Positions 1-5,548 of a stretch of DNA of 5,778 nt are shown here, piece by piece. Source of the stretch: Methylobacteriaceae bacterium (lineage in GTDB: Bacteria; Pseudomonadota; Alphaproteobacteria; Rhizobiales; Beijerinckiaceae); contig JAFAPJ010000493.1 in the NCBI GenBank assembly GCA_019247255.1, forward strand, positions 1 through 5,778, written 5' to 3'. Below the pieces are notes generated by a model. The model ran no database searches and had not been told where the DNA came from. It saw only the letters and a program-made list of their open reading frames with translations. Made by a program: the position numbers and the translations under genes. Position 1 is the stretch's first letter. Every line of letters starts with the position of its first letter.

Positions 1-487
1 GGGTCACCGGAACCGGGTTCACTAGCGCGCCGTCGACGAGCCAGCGACCGCCGATCCGCACCGGATCGAAGACGCCGGGCAGCGCATAGGAGGCGCGCAA
101 CGCGTCGACGAGCGAGCCGCGGGTCAGCCAGATCTCGTGGCCCGTGATGAGCTCGGTCGCGACCGTTGCGAAGCGCAGCGGCAATTCCTCGATGCGCATG
201 TCGCTGAGGTCGCGGTCGAGGAGCTTCCGGAGCCGGTCGCCGCCGATGAGCCCCGACCCGCCGAGGTGGAAATCCAGGAGGCCCATGATCCGGCGCTTCG
301 TCATGGAGCGCGCGAAGTCCTCGAGCTCCGCGAGCTTGCCGGCCGCGAGGCAGCCCCCGACCACCGCCCCGATGGAGCAGCCCGCGATCACGTCCGGCCG
401 GATGCCGTTCTCGAGAAGGACGTGGAGGACGCCGATATGCGACCAGCCGCGCGCGGCGCCGCCGCCCAGGGCTAAACCGATCTTCAT
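1..487 (-). CDS. Patatin-like phospholipase, RssA type (partial, C-terminus off the left edge)
   Basis: This is the first 162 codons of a patatin-family serine acyl hydrolase, read leftwards from ATG at 487; the stop lies outside the window. Visible motifs, numbered from that ATG, are the glycine-rich oxyanion-hole segment GGGAARG (8-14), the nucleophile elbow GCSIG with Ser38, the family block ASYALPG (132-138), and the DGA motif (152-154) that supplies the catalytic Asp. The layout, including GWSHIGV near the start and LVDGALVNPVPV near the DGA, closely follows E. coli RssA. The family hydrolyses ester bonds in lipids, but the substrate here is unknown. The 487 start fits the family's usual beginning and has GAGG about 7 nt upstream. 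The frame stays open upstream, with in-frame ATGs at 583 and 622, so an N-terminal extension of up to 45 residues is possible. hisI lies upstream on the same strand, suggesting co-transcription. The family call is firm; the start is less certain. Confidence 0.93.
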   Translation of the reverse strand, partial: MKIGLALGGGAARGWSHIGVLHVLLENGIRPDVIAGCSIGAVVGGCLAAGKLAELEDFARSMTKRRIMGLLDFHLGGSGLIGGDRLRKLLDRDLSDMRIEELPLRFATVATELITGHEIWLTRGSLVDALRASYALPGVFDPVRIGGRWLVDGALVNPVPVT

Positions 488-653
488 GCGAGGCCTCAGC
501 GCTGGATCCGGCCCGAGCGGAGGGTTTGCGGAGAGGGCGGGCTCGTGATGCGCGCCGCGGCGAGTGAGGCCTTCGAAGAGCATCCGGGCGGCTTCGTCAA
601 TCAGAGGCAGCCGACCTAGCATCACCCCCGTGAAGGTCGCGTGAATCGGGCGG

Positions 654-1100
654 TCAGCCGGGCCCGGCCTCGTCCGCCATGAGGAGCCGGGCGTCCGGGC
701 CCGCGCCGGATACGACGCGGTAGAAGCAGCTGCGTCGGCCCGTATGGCAGGCGCCGCCGTCGCCCCCGACCCGGACCTTGATCCACACCGCGTCCTGGTC
801 GCAATCGACCCGCATCTCGACGACGTGCTGGATCTTCCCGCTCGTCGCACCCTTGCGCCACAGCTCGCCGCGGGATCGGGACCAATACCAGGCCTCGCCC
901 GTCTCGAGCGTGAGCGCGAGCGACCGCGCGTTCATGTGCGCCACCATGAGCACCTCGCCGGTCCCGGCCTCGGTCGTCACGCAGGTGACGAGCCCGTCGC
1001 GGTCGAACCGGGGGGTCAGCTCCGTCCCTTCCTCCAGCGCAGGCTTGGGTCCGGGCGGCGGAAATGCTGCAATGGAGGACGTGCTCTCGTGATCGCTCAT
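654..1100 (-). CDS. hisI: Phosphoribosyl-AMP cyclohydrolase
   Basis: This is a 148-residue monofunctional HisI. It opens the purine ring of 1-(5-phosphoribosyl)-AMP to give ProFAR, the third step of histidine biosynthesis, in the cytoplasm. Numbered from ATG 1100, the family signatures are present in order: [10 protein letters not shown] (48-57), [21 protein letters not shown] (64-84), the metal-binding DCDQD (99-103), and [11 protein letters not shown] (118-128). Cys100, Cys118 and Cys125 match the three zinc-ligand cysteines known in the family, and the aspartates of DCDQD match its Mg site. There is no fused HisE (pyrophosphohydrolase) domain, as is usual in alphaproteobacteria. I chose ATG 1100 over an upstream in-frame alternative at 1145 because AGGCGAG lies just 5' of it and the longer start would come within a few bases of the divergent scaffold gene. 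The patatin gene follows on the same strand. The scaffold gene is transcribed away from it. Confidence 0.96.
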   Translation of the reverse strand: MSDHESTSSIAAFPPPGPKPALEEGTELTPRFDRDGLVTCVTTEAGTGEVLMVAHMNARSLALTLETGEAWYWSRSRGELWRKGATSGKIQHVVEMRVDCDQDAVWIKVRVGGDGGACHTGRRSCFYRVVSGAGPDARLLMADEAGPG

Positions 1101-1150
1101 CGGCTCGCCTATATCGGGGCTTCGGACGCGCTCGCAACGAGCCACGGCAC

Positions 1151-1609
1151 ATGCTGAACGACATCTACAATCGGCGTATCCTCGAACTCGCGGCGGACAT
1201 CCCGCGGCTCGGGCGGCTCGCCAGCCCCGACGGCTCGGCGCGCGCCCATTCGCGCCTCTGCGGCTCGACCGTGACGGTCGACGTCGCGACGGACGGCGCC
1301 GTGGTCACGGATTTCGCCCACGAGGTGAAGGCCTGCGCGCTCGGCCAGGCCTCCTCCTCCATCATGGCCCGGCAGGTCGTCGGCTCGAGCCTCGCCGAGC
1401 TGCGCGAGGTGCGCGAGGCGATGCGGCGCATGCTGAAGGAGGACGGGGAACCGCCGGCGGGTCGTTGGGCGGACCTCGCCGTGCTCGAGCCCGTGCGCGA
1501 CTTCAAGGCGCGGCACGCCTCGACGCTCCTCACCTTCGACGCGGCCGTCGAGGCGTTGGAGAAGGCCCTGGCGCGAGCCCCGGCCGGGACCAGCCCGGCC
1601 CATGCCTGA
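1151..1609 (+). CDS. Iron-sulfur cluster assembly scaffold protein, IscU/NifU-like N-terminal domain
   Basis: This 152-residue protein has the IscU/NifU-N/SufU fold signature. It starts with [14 protein letters not shown], has a first cysteine in [12 protein letters not shown] (Cys37) and a second in [15 protein letters not shown] (Cys62), and ends with the [14 protein letters not shown] segment (114-127) followed by a helix. Canonical members hold a nascent Fe-S cluster on three cysteines with a nearby aspartate. Here the Asp after the first Cys (CGD in many members) is Ser39, and His122 occupies the region where the third Cys normally lies. I recall similar variants in Hyphomicrobiales, so this looks like a subfamily trait and not decay. 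The ATG at 1151 gives the expected family N-terminus; an upstream open frame from 1064 would run into hisI. No strong ribosome-binding site is visible. The 3' end overlaps yidD by 8 nt. Its role in cluster assembly is inferred from the fold. No cysteine desulfurase gene lies in the window. Confidence 0.88.
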   Translation: MLNDIYNRRILELAADIPRLGRLASPDGSARAHSRLCGSTVTVDVATDGAVVTDFAHEVKACALGQASSSIMARQVVGSSLAELREVREAMRRMLKEDGEPPAGRWADLAVLEPVRDFKARHASTLLTFDAAVEALEKALARAPAGTSPAHA

Positions 1610-1904
1610 GGCGAGCCCCGCGCGCCGGGTCGCGACGGGGCTCATCCGCGCCTACCAGCTCACCTTCTCGGCCATCGCGGGCCGCACCTGTCGGCACCTC
1701 CCGACCTGCTCGGAATACGCCGCGGAGGCGATCGCGCGGCACGGGCTCTGGCCGGGCGGCTGGATGGCCTTTGCGCGGATCTGCCGCTGCGGCCCGGGCG
1801 GGACGGCGGGGCTCGACTTCGTGCCGCCCGTGCTGCCCTCCGCGGGGCGCTGGTACGCGCCCTGGCGCTGGGCGCTGTGGCGCGGGACGAGGGGGGAGCC
1901 CTGA
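1602..1904 (+). CDS. yidD: Membrane protein insertion efficiency factor YidD
   Basis: This small protein of 100 residues carries the full YidD signature: LIRAYQLTFS (14-23), CRHLPTCSEYAAEAI (30-44), HGLWPGGW (47-54) and RICRCGP (59-65). YidD is thought to associate with the inner face of the cytoplasmic membrane through an amphipathic helix and to assist YidC-dependent insertion of membrane proteins. Cys30, Cys36 and Cys63 are the family's usual cysteines; Cys61 is an extra one. The C-terminal part after residue 70 is Trp- and Arg-rich and variable, as is common. The ATG overlaps the last 8 nt of the upstream Fe-S scaffold gene in a different frame, so its translation is probably coupled to that gene. 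It is not next to rnpA, rpmH or yidC, where yidD sits in many bacteria. A gene converges on it from the right after a 15-bp gap. Confidence 0.95.
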   Translation: MPEASPARRVATGLIRAYQLTFSAIAGRTCRHLPTCSEYAAEAIARHGLWPGGWMAFARICRCGPGGTAGLDFVPPVLPSAGRWYAPWRWALWRGTRGEP

Positions 1905-1926
1905 GGGTGCGCCGTCCCGTCAGGGC
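1898..1926. terminator. Inverted repeat between convergent genes, possible bidirectional terminator
   Basis: GCCCTGA (1898-1904) and TCAGGGC (1920-1926) form a perfect 7-bp inverted repeat around 15 nt. The stem can extend inward by GGG (1905-1907) with CCC (1916-1918) around a one-base bulge. Each arm contains the stop codon of one of the two converging genes. There is no clear U-tract on either side: GTCTTG follows on the plus strand and a C-rich stretch on the minus strand. A classic intrinsic terminator is therefore not demonstrated. The position is right for a shared terminator, so this is a weak candidate. Confidence 0.35.
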
Positions 1927-2780
1927 GTCTTGACCAGCACCTCGATGTCGCGGTCGAGCCCGCTGTCGATGCGGAACTCGCGCGTGTAGACGTTGCCGCC
2001 GTTGCGGGCGATGAGGACGTATTCGCCCTCGGCGAGCGTCACGGTCGGAAATGAGCCGATCGCCTCGCGGATCACGTCGCCGCCGGGCGTGAGCACGCTG
2101 AAGGCGGTGCCCGCGAAGGCCTCGCCGCCCTGGTTCGCCACGAGCTTCAAGGTCACGGTCGCGGCCCGATGGTTGATCGTCGCCTCCGTGACCTTGCCGG
2201 TCTCGACCCGAAGGTCGACCCGCATGATCGCGTTCGATTCCCCATAGCTCGACACGACGTGATAGCCGCCCTCCGGCAGCCGGACGATCTCGCCGGGGCG
2301 CACCTTGGAGGCGACGAGGCGGCCCTCGCTGTCGCCGGCCTGCGGCAGGTAGATCGAGAACGTGACCCGGTCGGCCGGGATGGGTACGTCGCCGATGGCG
2401 CCCGCGAGCTTGAGGGCCCCGGCGTTGAGCGCGACCCTTTCGGAGGCGCCGGCGGCGCCCAGAGCGACGCGCTTCATCGCGCCCGCGAAGCCGTAGGCCG
2501 CGTGGACCGTGTAGGTGCCGGGCGGCAAGGCGAAGCTCGGGTTAGGGGCCGTCGACTTGGTCACGAGCCGCGGCGGCGCGCCCGGGTCGCCGTCCTGGAA
2601 CACACGCCAGACGATGCCCGAATGGATGAGGCGCTGATCGTTCGCGAAGCCCGCGCTCAGCGAGAGCGTCGCGTCTGCCGCGCCGGCGGTGCCTGGCAGA
2701 GCAGGCGCCTGCGCCTGCGCCCCGCCGAGGCCGGCGAAAGCCGCGAGCGCGAGGGCCGCGAGCCGTCGGGCGCCGATCAC
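1920..2780 (-). CDS. Secreted protein of unknown function with three tandem beta-rich repeats
   Basis: I do not recognise a named family with certainty. The 286-residue product starts with a classical signal peptide (MIGARR, then an Ala/Leu-rich core) and a likely signal peptidase I site after AQA or AQAQA (residues 23-25), so the mature protein is probably periplasmic or exported. The mature part consists of three copies of a unit of about 82 residues. Each has a strand of the type WRVFQDG, FSIYLPQ or FSVLTPG, then a turn motif LPPGTY (85-90), LPEGGY (168-173) or LAEGEY (249-254), then a strand ending in a basic residue and a hydrophobic alternation (MKRVAL, IMRVDL, TREFRI). This resembles PEGA or carboxypeptidase-regulatory-like beta-sandwich modules, which often bind other macromolecules or carbohydrate. 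No catalytic motif is visible, and no lipobox cysteine follows the signal. The start is GTG at 2780, one nucleotide after the stop of the upstream YfhO-family gene. No independent ribosome-binding site is obvious, implying translational coupling and a shared task. I recall homologues in related Hyphomicrobiales annotated only as hypothetical. Confidence 0.85.
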   Translation of the reverse strand: MIGARRLAALALAAFAGLGGAQAQAPALPGTAGAADATLSLSAGFANDQRLIHSGIVWRVFQDGDPGAPPRLVTKSTAPNPSFALPPGTYTVHAAYGFAGAMKRVALGAAGASERVALNAGALKLAGAIGDVPIPADRVTFSIYLPQAGDSEGRLVASKVRPGEIVRLPEGGYHVVSSYGESNAIMRVDLRVETGKVTEATINHRAATVTLKLVANQGGEAFAGTAFSVLTPGGDVIREAIGSFPTVTLAEGEYVLIARNGGNVYTREFRIDSGLDRDIEVLVKTP

Positions 2781-2781
2781 G

Positions 2782-5295
2782 TCAGGGCGCCGCCGCCGTC
2801 CGCAGCGCGACCGGCTCCGGCGCGGCGCTGCGCGACGGCGCGATCTCGCGCACGAAGTCCGCGGCGGTCGCCGCCAGGTTCTCGGCCGAGAGCGGGCGGA
2901 AGCGAAACTCGATCCGGTGATGGCCGGCCCCGACCTCGACGCCGCGGAACAGGAGGTTCGCCTTCAAAATGGTGACGGGCTTGCCGTCCACTCTCGCCTC
3001 CCAGCCCGGATAGTAGATGTCGTGGAGGACGACCACGCCGCTCCGGTCGGTATCGACGTCGAGTGAGACGGCATTGCGGCGATAGTCGCGGATCGCGACC
3101 GTCGCCCGGACCGGGGTCGTCGCGCCGTCCTCGCCGGCATCGTCCCGCGGCGTCTGCGCGCCGTCCTGGTTGGCCTCCGTGTCGACCAGGACGGCGTGGC
3201 GCCGGTCGAATTCCGGGATCTCGCCGTGGCTGAGGACGGCTTCCGCATCGACCGGCACCACCTCGCTCGCGAAATAAGCGCGCGGCGCGGCATCCTCCAC
3301 CCGGTACACCCACATTCCCTCCGCCCCGTAGAGGAGCTTCGCGTCCCGCAGGCGCGGGAAGTGGCGCGGCAGGCGTTCGACCGGGCGGTCGAGCACGAGG
3401 TATTCGAGCCCGAGAAGCCGCGCGAGCCGGCAGCGATAGCCCCGGAATGTGCCAGGAAACTGGCGCAGGTTCGGATCCACCGCGTTCTCGCCGGGGCCGA
3501 CCGCCTTCTCGTAATCGGCGAGGCGCAGCGGATTGTAACCGATCGTGTCCTCCAGTCCCAGCATCATGGAGGCGTTCTGCCAGCCGCCGCCGAGCCCGAG
3601 GACCTCGACCCGGGGATGCTCGCCGCGGGCCTGTCTGGCCGCGAGCTCGGCCTGCAGCACCCGCAAGCCCGCGAGCTGCGCCGCGGGCAGCCCCTGGAAC
3701 ACGGCGTAGCGCTCCGCCGGCTCGGCGTTGAGCGCGGAGGCGGCGTTGCGCCAAGCGAGCTCGCCGCCGGTCGCCAGGGTGAGGAGCGAGGCGGCCACGA
3801 GGCGCGAGCGGGTGTCCCGCGCGAGCCGGCCGAGGCCCCAGGCGAGGGCCGCGGCTCCGAGCAGGGCGAGAGCGATCTCGCCCGCGGCCGGCGCCGTCTT
3901 GTGCGCCCGCAGGGCGAAGGTGAGGCCGGTCAGGATGCCGCCCGCGAGCAGCGAGATCGCGAGCGCAACCAGGATCGCGCCGCCGGGCGAGCGACGCAGC
4001 ATCGACCAGCGCGGATTGCCCTCGAGAGCGTAACGATGGACCAGGTAGCCGCCCGCGAAGGCGAGCCCGATATTGATGAGGAAGCTCGCATCCGCCGGCC
4101 GGCGATAGAGGGCGACGCCCGGCAGGCTGTCGAACACGACGGAGAAGATCGGCGTGTAGCGGCCGACCGCGTAGAGGCTCGCGACGACCAGGAGGCCGAG
4201 GAAGAAGCGGAACTCGCGCGCGAGGAGCCGGCCGCCCGCGATCCCGTGCCAGAGGATGAGGAGCGCCGGCACGGTACCCACGAACAGATAGTTCGTGGCC
4301 CGGTCCGTCCAGGTGCCCTCGATCAGCGAGTGCCAGTCCGGACCCCAGTAATCGTAGGTCCAGCGCAGCGACCCGAAGACGTTGGCGAACAGCACGGTCG
4401 CGAAGCTCTCGGGCGGCAGCGATCCCATCGCGGCGACGCCGTAGCCGAAGGAGGGGCGGGTGGATGTCGCGAGGAATTGCAGGGTGAGGATCACCGGGAC
4501 CGCCAGGATGGCCGCGCCGACGATCCCGGCCGTGAGGAGGATGCCGGCCCGGCGCAGGATGTAGCGCCCGGCCGCGTCCGACCTCGCCGCCTCGGCGGCG
4601 ACGAAGGCGACGAGCGCGAGGCCCGACAGGAAAGCCACCTGGTCGCGGCCGACCACCATGACGCTCGCGACCGCCGCGAAGGCGACCGCCCGCCAATACG
4701 AGACCTTGGCGAGCGCTCCCTCCAGGAGCAGGAGCGCGAGCGGGAAGAGCCCGTAGCCGAAGATGATCCCGGTATGCTGGAGACGCGCGGAGGCGGAGCC
4801 GCCGAGCATGAAGATCGCGGCCGCGACGACCGCGCCTTCCGGGCGCCAGCCGCGGGCCCGGAACAGGGCCGGGAAGGCGAGGGCGCCGGGCAGGAGATGG
4901 GCGAAGACCACGAGGTCGAAGAGCTGCATCGAGGGCGCCGGCACGAGCCAGCCGAAGAGCAGCATCGTCGGCGTGAAGAGCAGCGATTGCGGATCGGCGA
5001 CCGCCGGATGACCGCTGAAATGGTAGGGGTTCCAGAGCGGCAGCTCGCCGTCCGCGAGCGAGGCGCCGAGGAAGCGGAGCATCGGGAAGAAGTGGTTCTT
5101 CGAATCCCAGGGCACCACCGTGCCGCTGAGCGGCCAGAGGGCGGCCGCCGCGGCCCAGATCGCCGCGATGGCGAGGAGCGCGAGCGCGAGCTCGCGGCGC
5201 GTCCAATCCGGCGAGGGGGCGACCGTCGCGGGCAGCACCGGCCGCGCCGCCATGAAGCTGCGTCCGAGCCCGGACGACGACAGATCGGATCTCAT
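2782..5295 (-). CDS. YfhO-family polytopic membrane protein (GT-C-like glycosyltransferase fold)
   Basis: Read from ATG 5295 this is an 837-residue membrane protein. A short cytoplasmic N-terminus is followed by a first membrane helix (about 36-55) and a first outer loop, VPWDSKNHFFPMLRF (61-75). Asp64 there sits where GT-C enzymes carry a catalytic acid. LPLWNPYHFSGHP (85-97) and a series of about ten further hydrophobic segments run to about 515. The motif YRRPADASFL (397-406) matches the conserved Arg-x-Pro loop of YfhO proteins. Residues 520-837 form a large hydrophilic, presumably periplasmic domain with GYNPL (586-590) and the hallmark YYPGWEARVDGK (761-772). Firmicute YfhO transfers sugars from lipid-linked donors to teichoic acids; the donor and acceptor here are unknown. 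Oddities are an Asp/Gly/Thr-rich insert (705-729) and no final membrane helix after the last beta domain. An upstream in-frame GTG (5331) and a downstream ATG (5253) are alternative starts, since no ribosome-binding site is strong. It heads an operon with the secreted-repeat gene. Confidence 0.88.
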   Translation of the reverse strand: MRSDLSSSGLGRSFMAARPVLPATVAPSPDWTRRELALALLAIAAIWAAAAALWPLSGTVVPWDSKNHFFPMLRFLGASLADGELPLWNPYHFSGHPAVADPQSLLFTPTMLLFGWLVPAPSMQLFDLVVFAHLLPGALAFPALFRARGWRPEGAVVAAAIFMLGGSASARLQHTGIIFGYGLFPLALLLLEGALAKVSYWRAVAFAAVASVMVVGRDQVAFLSGLALVAFVAAEAARSDAAGRYILRRAGILLTAGIVGAAILAVPVILTLQFLATSTRPSFGYGVAAMGSLPPESFATVLFANVFGSLRWTYDYWGPDWHSLIEGTWTDRATNYLFVGTVPALLILWHGIAGGRLLAREFRFFLGLLVVASLYAVGRYTPIFSVVFDSLPGVALYRRPADASFLINIGLAFAGGYLVHRYALEGNPRWSMLRRSPGGAILVALAISLLAGGILTGLTFALRAHKTAPAAGEIALALLGAAALAWGLGRLARDTRSRLVAASLLTLATGGELAWRNAASALNAEPAERYAVFQGLPAAQLAGLRVLQAELAARQARGEHPRVEVLGLGGGWQNASMMLGLEDTIGYNPLRLADYEKAVGPGENAVDPNLRQFPGTFRGYRCRLARLLGLEYLVLDRPVERLPRHFPRLRDAKLLYGAEGMWVYRVEDAAPRAYFASEVVPVDAEAVLSHGEIPEFDRRHAVLVDTEANQDGAQTPRDDAGEDGATTPVRATVAIRDYRRNAVSLDVDTDRSGVVVLHDIYYPGWEARVDGKPVTILKANLLFRGVEVGAGHHRIEFRFRPLSAENLAATAADFVREIAPSRSAAPEPVALRTAAAP

Positions 5296-5302
5296 GAAGT
5301 TT

Positions 5303-5368
5303 TCAGGCCCCAGCGCGCTGGGCCAGGCCACGCGCCATCGCCGCGCGCCGCATCGGCCCGCTCACCAT
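5303..5368 (-). CDS. Possible 21-codon leader ORF before the YfhO-family gene
   Basis: A short open frame runs from ATG 5368 to TGA 5305-5303 and would encode a 21-residue Arg/Ala-rich peptide starting MVSGPMRRAAM. It has GGAG about 5 nt upstream, and its stop falls 7 nt before the proposed ATG of the YfhO-family gene, a spacing compatible with reinitiation. Its third positions are almost all G or C, but so is the region in general. There is no homology evidence, and the peptide could be a chance frame. It overlaps the 14-bp palindrome and the alternative GTG 5331 start of the larger gene, so not all of these readings can be right. Confidence 0.2.
   Translation of the reverse strand: MVSGPMRRAAMARGLAQRAGA
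5309..5322. repeat. Perfect 14-bp palindrome upstream of the YfhO-family gene
   Basis: CCCAGCGCGCTGGG reads the same on both strands, without mismatch. It ends 13 nt before the ATG at 5295, so it would form a hairpin or a dimeric protein site in the 5' leader if that start is correct. If translation begins at GTG 5331 it is simply coding. GC-rich self-complementary 14-mers do occur by chance in this base composition, so function is not established. Confidence 0.4.
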
Positions 5369-5540
5369 CTTGGCTCCACGCACACCCGCCCCCTTGAGCC
5401 TTCCCGGCCCCCATGCCCTTGCCGCTGTCCCGGTCCCGCGTCCCGGGCTAGATGTGCCGGACAGCTTCGAGCGACCCGCTCCCTGACATCCCAGACGCCG
5501 CTCGGCGCTTGGGACCTCAGCAACTTAGCTCCATCGGCTG
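5369..5540. other. Divergent intergenic region, nothing firm identified
   Basis: This stretch should contain the promoters of the YfhO-family operon (minus) and the nitroreductase (plus). I see short GC-rich inverted repeats, CGCCG-CT-CGGCG (5496-5507) and GAGCG-ACC-CGCTC (5469-5481), and a CTAGAT box (5448-5453) that could be a -10. No correctly spaced -35 accompanies it. Nothing here reads as a conserved protein on either strand. Confidence 0.4.
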
Positions 5541-5548
5541 AAGGTGAG
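5541..5548 (+). promoter_or_regulatory. Ribosome-binding site of the nitroreductase gene
   Basis: AAGGTGAG directly precedes the ATG at 5549. It is the clearest Shine-Dalgarno-like sequence in the window and fixes this start. Confidence 0.7.

Noticed and set aside
137..548. Two overlapping plus-strand open frames at the left end
   Set aside because: They lie antisense to the patatin frame, which carries GGGAARG, GCSIG and DGA; their products are low-complexity.
1108..1137. A possible minus-strand promoter for hisI: TTGCGA (1137-1132) and TATAGG (1113-1108), 18-bp spacer
   Set aside because: Both boxes match consensus only in part, and the predicted transcription start would fall at the hisI ATG and exclude its AGGCGAG ribosome-binding site.
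1918..2789. The 10-mer CGTCAGGGCG occurs at the ends of both minus-strand genes (near 1918 and 2780)
   Set aside because: Both genes end in a Pro codon followed by TGA with similar flanking bases; a 10-nt match in GC-rich DNA with a shared coding reason is not evidence of a repeat element.
2777..5206. An 809-codon open frame on the minus strand in another frame of the YfhO-family gene
   Set aside because: It is Arg/Pro/Gly-rich with no hydrophobic pattern and completely overlaps the motif-bearing frame.
3196..5397. A 733-codon open frame on the plus strand opposite the YfhO-family gene
   Set aside because: Its product is Arg/Glu/Gly-rich low-complexity sequence with no fold or family motif. 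It is the expected antisense shadow of a very GC-rich gene with few stop codons, while the minus-strand frame has clear YfhO motifs and membrane helices.
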